Assembly: GCF_001570945.1 (NCBI RefSeq)
Contig: NZ_BCSQ01000014.1
Location: forward strand, 1-59,885
Length of the DNA stretch: 59,885 bases
From: Janibacter anophelis NBRC 107843
GTDB lineage: Bacteria; Actinomycetota; Actinomycetes; Actinomycetales; Dermatophilaceae
Reading direction: 5' to 3'
Shown: positions 44,354 through 53,733 of the stretch, piece after piece
How positions within the stretch are numbered: the first letter of the stretch is position 1
How the letters are laid out: every line of letters begins with the position of its first letter
Translations under genes and position numbers: made by a program
Notes under the pieces: model-generated
What the model saw: the letters and a program-made list of their open reading frames with translations, nothing else
Databases searched by the model: none
Told to the model about the DNA's origin: nothing

Positions 44354-44393
44354 ATTCACCCACTGTTCACCGATTGCGGCCCGTCCGGTCACC
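44354..44393 (+). promoter_or_regulatory. PHO-box array before pstS
   Basis: Seven-base cores ATTCACC (44354), GTTCACC (44365) and GGTCACC (44387) share an 11-bp phase, with a degenerate unit at 44376. This is the direct-repeat layout of actinobacterial PHO boxes. The 208-bp gap 44279-44486 otherwise shows no gene. Confidence 0.75.
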
Positions 44394-44486
44394 GACCGTC
44401 CCTACCTTCGACCTGTACGACCACGGCGGTCGCGGCGGGCTGCCGTCGCACGTCGTGTCCCACCCCTGTAGAGAGGTCTGACAGAC

Positions 44487-45599
44487 GTGATCCGTTCCAC
44501 CCGTAGCCGCAAGGCCCTGACCGCCACCGCTGCTCTTGCCCTGACGTTCACCATGGCCGCCTGCGGCGCGGGCAACGAGGGCAACAGCTCCTCGTCCGGT
44601 GGCGACGGCGACTCCGCCGCCGTCGCCGGTGCGATCAAGGGCGCCGGAGCCTCCACCCAGGAGAAGGCGCAGGCCGAGTGGGCCGCCAAGTTCTCCGAGA
44701 CCAACCCCGACGCCACCGTCGAGTACTCGCCCGACGGCTCCGGCACCGGCCGTGAGAAGTTCATCAACGGCGCCGTCCAGTTCGCCGGCTCCGACGCCGC
44801 GATGGACGAGGAGGAGCTCGCCTCCGCCAAGGAGGGTGGCTGCACCGCCGAGACCATCCAGTTCCCGATCTACGTCGCGCCGATCGCCGTCGCCTACAAC
44901 CTCGAGGGCGTCGACGACCTGAACCTCTCCGCCGACACGATCGCCAAGATCTTCGACCAGAAGATCAAGAAGTGGGACGACCCGGCCATCAAGAAGGAGA
45001 ACCCGGACGCCGACCTGCCGTCGACGGCCATCACCCCGGTCAACCGCTCGGACGAGTCCGGCACGACCGAGAACTTCACCGCCTACCTCACCGAGGCCGC
45101 TGGCGACTCCTGGAGCCACGGCGAGGTCGAGACCTGGCCGGTCAAGGGTGGCGAGGCCGCCAAGGGCACCTCGGGTGTCGTCAGCACGATCGAGTCCGGT
45201 GACGGCACCATCGGTTACGCCGACGCCGCCCAGATCGGTGAGCTGAGCGCCGCCAAGATCAAGGTCGGCGAGGAGTTCGTCGAGTACACCCCCGCGGCCG
45301 CCGCCGACGCCCTCTCGGGTGCCGAGCGCGCCGTCCCGGACAGCAAGACCGACTACTCGGTCAAGCTGGACCGCGGCAAGGTCAAGGACGGCGCCTACCC
45401 GATCGTCCTCGTCTCCTACGCGATCGCGTGCAGCAAGTACGACGACGCCGAGGTCGCCAACACGGTCAAGGCCTACCTCGAGTACGCGGCCTCCACCGAG
45501 GGCCAGGAGGACGCCTCCGCGGCCGCTGGCAACGCCCCGCTCACCGGCGAGGCCCTGGAGAACGCCAAGGCTGCCATCGGGAACATCGCGACCGACTGA
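44487..45599 (+). CDS. pstS: Phosphate ABC transporter substrate-binding lipoprotein
   Basis: A 370-aa protein. Signal peptide with lipobox TMAAC (Cys26), Gly/Ser linker, then a PBP fold with phosphate-binding segments GAGASTQEKAQ, YSPDGSGTGREKF, FAGSDAAMDEEE and NRSDESGTTENF. It captures phosphate for PstCAB. Start GTG 44487 behind GAGAGG. PHO-box array upstream; terminator downstream. Confidence 0.96.
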   Translation: MIRSTRSRKALTATAALALTFTMAACGAGNEGNSSSSGGDGDSAAVAGAIKGAGASTQEKAQAEWAAKFSETNPDATVEYSPDGSGTGREKFINGAVQFAGSDAAMDEEELASAKEGGCTAETIQFPIYVAPIAVAYNLEGVDDLNLSADTIAKIFDQKIKKWDDPAIKKENPDADLPSTAITPVNRSDESGTTENFTAYLTEAAGDSWSHGEVETWPVKGGEAAKGTSGVVSTIESGDGTIGYADAAQIGELSAAKIKVGEEFVEYTPAAAADALSGAERAVPDSKTDYSVKLDRGKVKDGAYPIVLVSYAIACSKYDDAEVANTVKAYLEYAASTEGQEDASAAAGNAPLTGEALENAKAAIGNIATD

Positions 45600-45624
45600 C
45601 CACGCGTTTCCGTGGACTCGGCAC

Positions 45625-45659
45625 GGCCCCGTGACCGACACTGAGTCGGTCACGGGGCC
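45625..45659 (+). terminator. Intercistronic terminator pstS/pstC
   Basis: A perfect 15-bp stem (45625-45639 with 45645-45659), loop ACTGA, followed by TTT. It probably lets pstS be made in excess of the membrane genes by partial readthrough. Confidence 0.75.
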
Positions 45660-45695
45660 TTTGCCCTGCACAACCCCTCACCCCTGGGAGACCTC

Positions 45696-46634
45696 GTGAG
45701 CACCACCACCGCCCCTGCCCGGCCGCAGGCCGTCCGCCGACCGGGTGACCGGATCTTTGGCGGCGCCGCCGTCGGGTCCGGCGTCCTGATCCTCATCACC
45801 CTCGCCGCCGTCGCCGCCTTCCTCCTCTACCAGGCCTGGCCGGCCATCGTCGCCGACCCGACCGAGGTGCGCGGCGAGCAGGGCCTGCTCTGGTACGTCG
45901 GCCCGCTGATCTTCGGCACCCTCCTCAGCTCGATCATCGCCCTGGTGATCGCCTTCCCGCTGTCGATCGGGATCGCGCTCTTCATCAGCCACTACGCACC
46001 GCGCCGCCTGGCGCAGGGGCTGGGTTACGTCATCGACCTGCTCGCCGCCGTGCCGTCGATCATCTTCGGCCTGTGGGGCCTGTCGATCGCCACCGAGGCC
46101 GTCCCGTCCTTCAACGTCATCAGCGAGTACCTCGGCTGGATCCCGCTCTTCGGCGGTCAGGTCACGGTCACCGGCCGCACGATGCTGATGATCGGCATCG
46201 TCCTGGCGATCATGATCCTGCCGATCATGACGGCGGTGAACCGCGAGGTCTTCCTGCAGACCCCGCGCCTGCACGAGGAGGCCTCCCTCGCCCTCGGCGC
46301 CACCCGGTGGGAGATGATCCGCCAGACGGTCATCCCCTTCGGCCGATCCGGTGTCATCTCGGGCGCCATGCTCGGCCTCGGCCGCGCACTCGGTGAGACG
46401 ATGGCCGTCGCCATCATCCTGTCCCCGAGCGCCCGCTACTCGTGGGAGCTGCTCACCTCCGCCTCGGCGGGCACCATCGCCGGTGACATCGCGCTGAACT
46501 TCCCGGAGTCCTTCGGCGTCGAGCGCAACACCCTCTTCGTCTCGGGCCTGGCCCTCTTCGTCGTCACCCTGCTCGTCAACATGTTCGCCCGGTGGATCAT
46601 CTCCCGCCGCGCCGAGTTCTCGGGAGCCAACTGA
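45696..46634 (+). CDS. pstC: Phosphate ABC transporter permease PstC
   Basis: A 312-aa permease with six helices (about 25-50, 72-100, 112-140, 165-185, 225-250, 280-302). The cytoplasmic EAA loop is EEASLALGATRWEMIRQTVIPFGRSG. Forms the channel with PstA. GTG 45696 is preceded by GGGAGACC. Its stop shares bases with the pstA start (TGATG). Confidence 0.95.
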   Translation: MSTTTAPARPQAVRRPGDRIFGGAAVGSGVLILITLAAVAAFLLYQAWPAIVADPTEVRGEQGLLWYVGPLIFGTLLSSIIALVIAFPLSIGIALFISHYAPRRLAQGLGYVIDLLAAVPSIIFGLWGLSIATEAVPSFNVISEYLGWIPLFGGQVTVTGRTMLMIGIVLAIMILPIMTAVNREVFLQTPRLHEEASLALGATRWEMIRQTVIPFGRSGVISGAMLGLGRALGETMAVAIILSPSARYSWELLTSASAGTIAGDIALNFPESFGVERNTLFVSGLALFVVTLLVNMFARWIISRRAEFSGAN

Positions 46635-47716
46635 TGAACGACCTCATGACCGATCCCGCACAGGCCGTCCCCGAGGCGAGCCCCAACCAGAGCGGCCGGC
46701 TCGGCCGCAACGCACGACTGGGCATCCTCGTCGGTTCCGTCGTCGTGGCGCTGGCCATCCAGCTCCTCCTCTTCGGCTGGAGCATCCTCGGGCTGCTCTT
46801 CATCGCCGCCCTCATCTACTGCGTGGCGATCTACGTGGTCTCCCGCGCCGTGGAGGGCCACCGGCACGCGATGGACCGGCTCGTGACCGGCGTCGTGACG
46901 ACCGCCTTCCTCATCGCCATGGTGCCGCTGGTGTCGGTGACCGTGACGATCGTCGACCGGGGTCTCGCACGCTTCGACGCCGAGTTCTTCACCTACTCGA
47001 TGCAGGGTGTGGGTGCCGGCGAGGTCGGTGGCGCCTACCACGCGATCATCGGCACGCTCATCGTCACCGGCCTGGCCTCGCTCATCTCGATCCCGATCGG
47101 CCTGTTCGCCGGCATCTACCTCGTCGAGTACGGCGGCAAGAGCCGGGTCGCCCGCTGGCTGACCTTCTTCGTCGACGTCATGACGGGTATCCCCTCGATC
47201 GTCGCCGGTCTGTTCGCGATCTCGCTCTTCACGCTGATCTTCGGCCCGGCCTACCAGTCGGGCATCGTCGGCGCGGTCGCGCTGTCGGTGCTGATGATCC
47301 CGACGGTGGTGCGCTCCAGCGAGGAGATGCTGCGCCTGGTGCCCAACGAGCTGCGTGAGGCCAGCTACGCCCTCGGCGTCCCGAAGTGGCTGACGATCGT
47401 CAAGGTCGTCATCCCGACGGCCATCGCCGGCCTGGCGACGGGCGTCACCCTCGCGATCGCCCGTGTCATGGGTGAGACCGCCCCGCTGCTCATCACGATG
47501 GGCGCGGCCCGCGGGACCAACTTCAACCCCTTCGAGGGGTCGATGGCGGCGCTGCCGCTCTTCGCCTACCAGCAGTACGCGAGCCCCGGCCTGGACCGTC
47601 AGGCCTCCCTCGACACTGCCTTCACCGCGGCCCTGGTCCTGATGATCATCGTCATGATCCTCAACGTCCTCGCCCGCCTCATCTCCAAGTTCTTCGCCCC
47701 CAAGACCGGTCGCTGA
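46634..47716 (+). CDS. pstA: Phosphate ABC transporter permease PstA
   Basis: A 360-aa permease. An N-terminal extension with two extra hydrophobic stretches (about 33-65) precedes the usual six-helix core (about 75-350). EAA loop: [27 protein letters not shown] long periplasmic segment around 100-130 ([14 protein letters not shown]) is typical of the larger PstA type. Coupled to pstC. Confidence 0.95.
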   Translation: MNDLMTDPAQAVPEASPNQSGRLGRNARLGILVGSVVVALAIQLLLFGWSILGLLFIAALIYCVAIYVVSRAVEGHRHAMDRLVTGVVTTAFLIAMVPLVSVTVTIVDRGLARFDAEFFTYSMQGVGAGEVGGAYHAIIGTLIVTGLASLISIPIGLFAGIYLVEYGGKSRVARWLTFFVDVMTGIPSIVAGLFAISLFTLIFGPAYQSGIVGAVALSVLMIPTVVRSSEEMLRLVPNELREASYALGVPKWLTIVKVVIPTAIAGLATGVTLAIARVMGETAPLLITMGAARGTNFNPFEGSMAALPLFAYQQYASPGLDRQASLDTAFTAALVLMIIVMILNVLARLISKFFAPKTGR

Positions 47717-47738
47717 CGCGACAGACAAGGAACGCGAC

Positions 47739-48518
47739 GTGTCCAAGCGCATCGACGTCAAGAACCTCGACATCTACTACAGCGACTTCCTCGCCGTGAA
47801 GGACGTCTCCGTCACCATCGAGCCCCGCTCGGTCACGGCCCTCATCGGTCCGTCCGGCTGCGGCAAGTCGACCTTCCTCCGCTCGCTCAACCGCATGCAC
47901 GAGGTCATCCCGGGCGCCCACGTCCAGGGTGAGGTCATCATCGACGGGGAGAACCTCTACGGCAAGGGCGTGGACCCGGTCAACGTCCGCCGCAAGGTCG
48001 GGATGGTCTTCCAGAAGCCCAACCCCTTCCCCACCATGTCGATCCGCGAGAACGTCCTCGCGGGCGTGAAGCTGAACAACAAGCGGATCAACAAGAAGGA
48101 CGCGGACGAGCTGGTCGAGACCAGCCTGCGTGGCGCCAACCTGTGGAACGAGGTCAAGGACCGGCTGGAGAAGCCCGGCTCCGGCCTCTCCGGTGGTCAG
48201 CAGCAGCGGCTGTGCATCGCCCGCACGATCGCGGTCAAGCCCGAGGTCGTCCTCATGGACGAGCCGTGCTCGGCGCTCGACCCGATCTCCACGCTCGCGG
48301 TCGAGGACCTCATCGCGGAGCTGAAGGAGAACTACACGATCGTCATCGTGACGCACAACATGCAGCAGGCGGCGCGGTGCTCCGACCGCACCGGCTTCTT
48401 CAACATCGAGGGCACCGGCAAGCCGGGTCAGCTCGTGGAGTTCGACGACACGCAGAAGATCTTCAACAACCCGACGCAGAAGGCCACCGAGGACTACATC
48501 TCGGGTCGCTTCGGGTGA
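47739..48518 (+). CDS. pstB: Phosphate ABC transporter ATP-binding protein
   Basis: A 259-aa ATPase. Walker [10 protein letters not shown] (about 33-41), Q loop [11 protein letters not shown], signature LSGGQQQRL, Walker [14 protein letters not shown] and switch VTHNM. It powers phosphate import by PstCA. GTG 47739 is preceded by AAGGAACGC. Last gene of the pst operon. Confidence 0.96.
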   Translation: MSKRIDVKNLDIYYSDFLAVKDVSVTIEPRSVTALIGPSGCGKSTFLRSLNRMHEVIPGAHVQGEVIIDGENLYGKGVDPVNVRRKVGMVFQKPNPFPTMSIRENVLAGVKLNNKRINKKDADELVETSLRGANLWNEVKDRLEKPGSGLSGGQQQRLCIARTIAVKPEVVLMDEPCSALDPISTLAVEDLIAELKENYTIVIVTHNMQQAARCSDRTGFFNIEGTGKPGQLVEFDDTQKIFNNPTQKATEDYISGRFG

Positions 48519-48555
48519 CCTCTCGCCCCCTTCGTCGGGGGCCCACGAACGGCGA

Positions 48556-48590
48556 CGGCCGACGGATCCGCAGGGGGGATCCGTCGGCCG
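48556..48590. terminator. Bidirectional terminator pstB/pit
   Basis: A perfect 14-bp stem (48556-48569 with 48577-48590) with outer pairs extending it; lies between convergent pstB and pit. Confidence 0.75.
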
Positions 48591-48618
48591 TTCGTCGTGC
48601 CGGGTCGGGCGAAGGGGG

Positions 48619-49620
48619 TCAGACGCCCAGCAGCGGCATCGCGACCCACATGACGAGCGCCGCGGACAGACCCGCGCCGGGGAAGGTGAGGACCCAGGCG
48701 CCGACGATGTTCTTCGCCACGCCCCACCGCACGGCCTTGAGCGAGCGGGTGGCCCCGACGCCCATGATCGCCGAGGTGATGGCGTGGGTCGTCGAGATCG
48801 GGGCCCGCAGCATCGTCGCCACGTAGAGGATCGAGGCGGCCGTGACCTCCGCCGCGAAGCCCTGCGGCGGATCGAGGTGGATGATCCCCCGGCCGAGGGT
48901 GCGCATGATGCGCCACCCTCCCGCGTAGGTGCCCAGGGAGATGACGACAGCGGACATGACGAGCACCCAGAGCGGGATGCTGTGGTCGTCGGACCCCTGG
49001 TGGCCCGAGACCGTGAGCGCGAGGACGACGACGCCGGCGGTCTTGGCGGCGTCCTGCATGCCGTGCCCGAAGGCCATCGCGGCGGCGGAGGCCGTCTGGG
49101 CCATCCGGAAGCCGCGCTTGGTCCGACCGGGGTGGGCCTCGCGGAAGATGCGCAGGATCAGGCGCATGACGAGGAACCCGACGACGACGCCGACGACCGG
49201 CGACAGGACCATCGGGATGATGACCAGCTCGAGGACGCCCTCCCACTTCACGGCCGCCCCCGCGGCCAGGGCCGCTCCCCCGAGTCCGCCGATGAGGGCG
49301 TGCGAGGACGAGGACGGCAGGCCGCGCCACCACGTGAGCATGTTCCAGGCGATGGCGCCGATCAGCGCGGCCCCGCAGAGCACCAGGCCCAGGCGCCCGT
49401 CGGGGGCGTCGATGATGCCCTGGCCGACCGTCTCGGCGACCTTGGCGCCGAAGAAGGCTCCGAAGAGGTTGGCCACGGCCGCCATGGCCAGCGCGGCGCG
49501 GGGCGTCAGGGCCCGGGTCGACACCGAGGTGGCGATCGCGTTGGCCGCGTCATGGAAGCCGTTGGTGTAGTTGAAGCCCATCGCCAGGAGCGTGACGATG
49601 GCCACGGGGATCCACTCCAC
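48619..49620 (-). CDS. pit: Low-affinity inorganic phosphate transporter (Pit family)
   Basis: A 333-aa transporter with about ten helices. PiT signatures in both halves: GFNYTNGFHDAANAIATSVSTRAL near the start, and a second such region AFGHGMQDAAKTAGVV, with RAPISTTHAITSAIMGVG late. It carries metal-phosphate with protons. GTG 49620 follows the DUF47 gene by 5 bp, the usual PhoU-like/Pit pair. The operation contrasts with the high-affinity Pst system encoded convergently. Confidence 0.93.
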   Translation of the reverse strand: MEWIPVAIVTLLAMGFNYTNGFHDAANAIATSVSTRALTPRAALAMAAVANLFGAFFGAKVAETVGQGIIDAPDGRLGLVLCGAALIGAIAWNMLTWWRGLPSSSSHALIGGLGGAALAAGAAVKWEGVLELVIIPMVLSPVVGVVVGFLVMRLILRIFREAHPGRTKRGFRMAQTASAAAMAFGHGMQDAAKTAGVVVLALTVSGHQGSDDHSIPLWVLVMSAVVISLGTYAGGWRIMRTLGRGIIHLDPPQGFAAEVTAASILYVATMLRAPISTTHAITSAIMGVGATRSLKAVRWGVAKNIVGAWVLTFPGAGLSAALVMWVAMPLLGV

Positions 49621-49625
49621 GGGGG

Positions 49626-50252
49626 TCAGGACTCCTTGATGGCGATGGTCTCGACCCGGTGGGCGACCCTTTCGAAGGCGTCGGCTGCCTGCTCGAGGCG
49701 CTCGATGATGTCCTTGTGCTTGATGACCTCGATGGGGTCGGTCACCGCACCGCCGAAGAGGTCGCGCAGCAGGGTGCGGTAGATGACGTCACCCTGGTTC
49801 TCCAGGCGGTTGATCTCCACCCAGTAGTCGCGCAGCTCCTTCATCGTCGACAGGCGTGGCATCGCCTCAGCGGTAAGTTCGGCCATGCGCGAGATGACCT
49901 CCATCTGCTGCGTGACCTCCGGCATGAGGCCGTCCATGCGGTAGAGCACGACCATCTGGCCGACGGACTCGAGGGCGTCGGTGCAGTCGTCGAGCGCGGC
50001 GGCCAGCTCGACGATGTCACCGTGGTCGAAGGGGGTGACGAAGCTCGAGTTCACCTTGTGGATGATGGCGTGCGTCGCCTCGTCCGCCTCGTGCTCGATG
50101 GACTTCAGCTGGGGCAGCAGCTCCTCCCGCTCGGTGGCGCCGGACGCCAGCATCTGGGTGAGGGTCGACGCCGCGTCGACGCCCAAGCGAGCGCTGTCGG
50201 CGAGGAGCTTGTAGAACGCATCGTCCTGGGCGGACGGTCGGAAGAGGCCCAC
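49626..50252 (-). CDS. DUF47 family PhoU-like protein, Pit partner
   Basis: A 208-aa helical protein distantly related to PhoU. EHEADEATHAIIHKVNSSFVTPFDHGDIVELAAALDDCTDALE and the late NQGDVIYRTLLRDLF are family hallmarks. DUF47 proteins are nearly always encoded with Pit and thought to regulate it. GTG 50252 has GGAG about 14 nt upstream. The promoter region upstream contains a structured element (50351-50437). Confidence 0.9.
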   Translation of the reverse strand: MGLFRPSAQDDAFYKLLADSARLGVDAASTLTQMLASGATEREELLPQLKSIEHEADEATHAIIHKVNSSFVTPFDHGDIVELAAALDDCTDALESVGQMVVLYRMDGLMPEVTQQMEVISRMAELTAEAMPRLSTMKELRDYWVEINRLENQGDVIYRTLLRDLFGGAVTDPIEVIKHKDIIERLEQAADAFERVAHRVETIAIKES

Positions 50253-50350
50253 GGGCAGTCAGACTCCGGGTCAGGGAAGGAAGGTCGACCCAAGACTAGG
50301 ACCGTTGTGCCACGAACGCGTCATCGGGCGTTCACCCGCTCGACACGAGT

Positions 50351-50437
50351 GGTGCACCGGGTCGGGAGCGCCTCACGGCGCACGGCCGCTCGTGGCGGCG
50401 TATTTTGGGACCCGGGGCTACCGCGACCCGGTGCACC
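50351..50437. other. Potential structured RNA/inverted-repeat element
   Basis: A perfect 14-bp inverted repeat (GGTGCACCGGGTCG at 50351-50364, complement at 50424-50437) encloses two small hairpins, GCGCC/GGCGC (50368-50381) and GCCGC/GCGGC (50385-50399), and the unpaired TATTTTGGG. It is cloverleaf-like and lies between the DUF47 start and the next gene's stop. No known riboswitch class was recognised. The rest of 50253-50485 shows no gene. Confidence 0.55.
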
Positions 50438-50485
50438 GAACCAGCGTAACGGCGACGAAGGTCACGCGTATTCCCGCGACGGGAC

Positions 50486-51088
50486 TCAGTCCAGTGCGCC
50501 GCGGCGCCACAGCCGGGCGCATGCCTCGAGGTCCTCGGCCGTGGTCACCATCGCAGCCGCCGACTCGACGTCGCCCTCCTCGAGGTGGGCCCGTCCGGTG
50601 GCCACGACCCGACAAAAGGCAGCGGCCCGCTCCAGGGCGACGGCGAGGTCGCCGTCGAAGAGCCCTCCGAGGATGCGGTCGGACAGCTCGCGCACCTCGT
50701 CGGCACCGGGCGGGTCGACCACCCCGGCGATGACGTGGCTGACCTGGGCCACCGCGAGGCCGGAGGCGTACTCGTACGCGGCGACCTCGGGGTTGCGGTG
50801 GATCCATGCCCGCAGGACGTAGACCCGCCAGAGGGCACCCGGGAGGCTGCGGGCAGGACGGCCCGCCCAGAGCTGGGCCAGGGTGTCGATGCCGACGTCC
50901 TCGACGAGGCGCACCAGGCGCTCGGTGGTCGCGGGCGCCGCGTCGCCCCGCCCGGCGTCGACGACCGTGCGGGCCGCCGCGTGGGCGGCCGCGGCGGTCT
51001 CCGCGGGGTCGGGCAGGGTGCCGCCGTGGGCCTCCATGGCGTCCGGCCCGAAGTGGAGCGGACGACGTGGCTTGCCCGGCTCGGCCAT
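50486..51088 (-). CDS. Soluble helical protein of unknown function
   Basis: A 200-aa protein starting MAEPGKPRRPLHFG. Mostly helical: alanine-rich N-terminal third, then VEDVGIDTLAQLWAGRPARSLPGALWRVYVLRAWIHRNP and a C-terminal helix with EEGDVESAAAMVTTAEDLEACARLW. I do not recognise the family. It starts 2 bp after the enoyl-CoA hydratase stop, so the two are co-transcribed. ATG 51088 is favoured; the upstream frame overlaps the hydratase. Confidence 0.75.
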   Translation of the reverse strand: MAEPGKPRRPLHFGPDAMEAHGGTLPDPAETAAAAHAAARTVVDAGRGDAAPATTERLVRLVEDVGIDTLAQLWAGRPARSLPGALWRVYVLRAWIHRNPEVAAYEYASGLAVAQVSHVIAGVVDPPGADEVRELSDRILGGLFDGDLAVALERAAAFCRVVATGRAHLEEGDVESAAAMVTTAEDLEACARLWRRGALD

Positions 51089-51090
51089 CG

Positions 51091-51813
51091 TCAGCGCTTG
51101 TTGCGGGTGAGCAGCGCCCGCACGAGCGTGACGGCCTCGGACTGCGACAGCTCGGTGCGCGAGGTCTCCCACGAGGCGTGCAGCAGCCGGCGCATCTCGG
51201 TGTTGGCCCACAGGTGCTTGCCGCCGAGGTTGTCGGCGGCGTCCTTGAGCGCGGTGGCGACGTCGCCGTCCGGCGCGAGCTCGGCGATGCCCCAGTCGTC
51301 CGCGGTCGACGCGTCGAGGGTGCGTCCGCCGAGGCCGAAGGCCAGGGCCCGCTGCTGCCCGATCGCGCGGGGCAGGAGCCAGGCCAGCCCGGGGTCCGGA
51401 GCCCCGGTGCCACCCTTGGGCGCGACGCAGAAGGTCGCGTCGTCGGCGCAGAAGGCGAGGTCTCCGGCGAGGACGAGTCCCAGCCCCGAGCCCATCGCGC
51501 GCCCGTGCACGCCGACGAGGACGAGCTTGGTCGAGGAGTTGAGCAGGGCGAAGAGCTCCTCGAGCGCGGCCGCCAGCTCGAAGACCGCGGTGGTCGGGTC
51601 ATCGGCCTGCTCGGCGTCGCTCGTGTCGGACCCGAGGCAGAAGTCCTCGCCGTTCGCGGTCAGCGTGATGATGTCGACGTAGGGGTCCCCGAGAGCGCGC
51701 TCGACGTGGTCGCGCAGCGCACGGGCCATGTCGAGGTCGAGGGCATTGCCCGCCTCGGGCCGGTCGAGGACGAGTCGGGCCAGTCGGTCGGATGCTTCGT
51801 ACGTAACTCCCAC
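51091..51813 (-). CDS. Enoyl-CoA hydratase/isomerase family protein
   Basis: About 240 aa. Crotonase fold: YEASDRLARLVLDRPEAGNALD, the oxyanion turn ANGEDFCLGSD, GVHGRAMGSGLGLVLAGDLAFCADDATF (second oxyanion Gly) and GGTGAPDPGLAWLLPRAIG. At the first catalytic position the expected Glu lies in the Pro/Asp context PKGGTGAPDPG, where Asp is seen instead, so the exact reaction is open. GTG 51813 is chosen because TATGGT lies 7 nt upstream; GTG 51831 or ATG 51825 would extend it by six or four residues. Confidence 0.8.
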   Translation of the reverse strand: MGVTYEASDRLARLVLDRPEAGNALDLDMARALRDHVERALGDPYVDIITLTANGEDFCLGSDTSDAEQADDPTTAVFELAAALEELFALLNSSTKLVLVGVHGRAMGSGLGLVLAGDLAFCADDATFCVAPKGGTGAPDPGLAWLLPRAIGQQRALAFGLGGRTLDASTADDWGIAELAPDGDVATALKDAADNLGGKHLWANTEMRRLLHASWETSRTELSQSEAVTLVRALLTRNKR

Positions 51814-51820
51814 AACCGCA

Positions 51821-51826
51821 ACCATA
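51821..51826 (-). promoter_or_regulatory. Possible -10 box of the enoyl-CoA hydratase gene
   Basis: TATGGT on the minus strand, 7 nt before GTG 51813. Weaker evidence than the other boxes, because upstream in-frame starts exist. Confidence 0.4.
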
Positions 51827-51883
51827 GTCACCGCAGGCGCGCACGCCCATGGCTCCCGCGACCGGTCCCCTCCGCCGGGTCCG

Positions 51884-52936
51884 TCATGGCTCGAGGTCGA
51901 ACTCGGGCTCGATGTCGCTCGCGGGCACGAGCTCGTGTTCCTCCAGGGCCTGACGCAGCTGCTCCGCGGAGTTGATGTTCAGCGGTCCGCTCGTCCAGGC
52001 GGGGATGGGCAGGTTGAGGTATCGCTTCTCCTTGACGGCCGGCAGGTCCTTGGTCGCCGGGTTGGACTCGAGGACCTTGACCTTGTCCTCGAAGGTCTGG
52101 CCGTCGTAGTCGACGAAGGCGAAGAAGTCCGGCTCGGAGGAGACGAGCTGCTCCCACGACACCTCGGTCCAGGTGTCCTTGACGTCCTCGGTCGCGTTCT
52201 TGGCGCCGGCGGCCTCGATGATCGCCTGCGGACCGCCGAAGGACCCGGAGGTGAAGATCTGCTTGGTGCCGGAGTCGAAGAGGAAGACCGTGGGGGCCTG
52301 CTTCGCCTGCGGCGCGTCCTCGAGCGCCTGCAGCCGCGTGGCGATGTCCTCGTTGACCTGCGTGGCCTCGTCCTCGCGTCCGGTGATCTTGCCGAGGTTG
52401 TCGATGTCGGCCTCCAGGGCCTCCCACGGGGGCATCGTGCCGCGCTTGCCGTCGGCCTGGCGGCAGCTCTCGGACAGGACGTACCCGGCGATGCCACGGT
52501 CCGCGAGCAGGTCCGGGGTGAGCTTCTTTTCCTCGGTGTACCCGTAGTTCCAGCCAGCGAGCATGACGTCGGGCTTCTGCGCCACGACGTTCTCCATCGT
52601 CGGGTAGTCCTTGGTCGCGACGTGGAGCCCGTCGACGACGTCGGCACCGTAGGCCGTCGCGAGGGCCTCCTTGGTGTCGCTGAGTTCGCTGACGCCCGCG
52701 ACCTGGTCCTGGGCGCCGAGAGCGAGCACCATCGACAGCAGGTTGCCGTCGCCGCCGACGTACATGGCCTGCGCCGGCGACGGGAAGGTCACCTCCTCGT
52801 CGCAGTTGGTGATCGTCACCTCGCCCGCCGAGGCCGACGAGGTGGAGTCGGCATCCGCGCCACCTCCACAGGCAGCGAGGAGGGAGCCGGCCAGGGCGAG
52901 CGCGCCGACAGCGCGGGCAGTGCGAAGGGGGGTCAT
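51884..52936 (-). CDS. btuF: Corrinoid ABC transporter substrate-binding lipoprotein
   Basis: A 350-aa protein. Lipobox LLAAC (Cys23), then a class III binding-protein fold with ITNCDEEVTFPSPAQAMYVGG, SELSDTKEAL, QKPDVMLAGWNYGY and VSSEPDFFAFVDYDG. It binds cobalamin, a precursor or possibly a siderophore; the cobalamin riboswitch at the head of the operon favours corrinoid. Start ATG 52936 overlaps the ATPase stop. Confidence 0.85.
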   Translation of the reverse strand: MTPLRTARAVGALALAGSLLAACGGGADADSTSSASAGEVTITNCDEEVTFPSPAQAMYVGGDGNLLSMVLALGAQDQVAGVSELSDTKEALATAYGADVVDGLHVATKDYPTMENVVAQKPDVMLAGWNYGYTEEKKLTPDLLADRGIAGYVLSESCRQADGKRGTMPPWEALEADIDNLGKITGREDEATQVNEDIATRLQALEDAPQAKQAPTVFLFDSGTKQIFTSGSFGGPQAIIEAAGAKNATEDVKDTWTEVSWEQLVSSEPDFFAFVDYDGQTFEDKVKVLESNPATKDLPAVKEKRYLNLPIPAWTSGPLNINSAEQLRQALEEHELVPASDIEPEFDLEP

Positions 52937-53733
52937 GCCAGGGCCTTTCGGGTGGTGGCCACGGGTGCCCCCGGGCCGAGGGTGAGGTGGACCCGGCCGG
53001 TGGACGGGTCGGTGAGCTGGAGCGCGTCGACGGCGAAGACCTCACGCACGAGAGCCGGGGTCAGCACGTCGGTCGGTGCGCCGACCGCGTGCAGCCGGCC
53101 CTCGTGGAGCACCGCGACGCGGTCGAAGTGCGAGGCCGCCAGGGACAGGTCGTGCACCGCCGCGAGCACGGTGCGCCCGAGCCCGCGCACGGTGTCGAGC
53201 AGCTGGATCTGGTGGTGGACGTCGAGGTGGTTGGTCGGCTCGTCGAGGACGAGCAGGTCGGTGCCCTGCGCGAGCCCGCGGGCGAGCATCGCCCGTCGTC
53301 GTTCGCCGCCCGACATGTGCTGGCAAGGGTGGTCGACCTTGTGGGCCAGGCCGACCGAGGCGAGCGCGTCGAGGACGATGCGGCGTTCCCCCTTCGCCCC
53401 GACGGACCACGGGGGCCGGTGCGGGATGCGACCCATGGCGACCATCTCGCCGACGAGCAGGTCCTCCGGCGGGCCCTCCTCCTGACCGACGTACGCCAGA
53501 CGGCCGGCGCGCTGCCTGGGCGTGAGGGTCCGCAGGTCGGCGCCATCGACGTGCACCGAGCCGGTCACGGCGGGCAGGAGGCCGACGAGGGTGCGGAGGA
53601 GCGTGGACTTGCCGCTGCCGTTGCGGCCGACGAGGGCGACCATCTCCCCCTTCGCGATGTCGATGTCGACGCCGGAGACGATCGGGTGACCGCCGATCGC
53701 GCAGGTGAGACCGTGGCTGGTGAGGTGGGTCAT
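52933..53733 (-). CDS. btuD: Corrinoid ABC transporter ATPase
   Basis: A 266-aa ATPase. Walker A GRNGSGKST (36-44), Q loop AYVGQEEG, signature MSGGERRRAM, Walker B LLVLDEPTNHLD and the switch His in AVHDLSL. FecCD/BtuD type. Overlaps the permease upstream (ATGA) and btuF downstream. Confidence 0.9.
   Translation of the reverse strand: MTHLTSHGLTCAIGGHPIVSGVDIDIAKGEMVALVGRNGSGKSTLLRTLVGLLPAVTGSVHVDGADLRTLTPRQRAGRLAYVGQEEGPPEDLLVGEMVAMGRIPHRPPWSVGAKGERRIVLDALASVGLAHKVDHPCQHMSGGERRRAMLARGLAQGTDLLVLDEPTNHLDVHHQIQLLDTVRGLGRTVLAAVHDLSLAASHFDRVAVLHEGRLHAVGAPTDVLTPALVREVFAVDALQLTDPSTGRVHLTLGPGAPVATTRKALA

Noticed and set aside
50320-50337. A PHO box before the DUF47-pit operon
   Set aside because: GTTCACC occurs at 50330 but its neighbour (GTCATCG at 50320) is 10 bp away and degenerate; one core is not enough.
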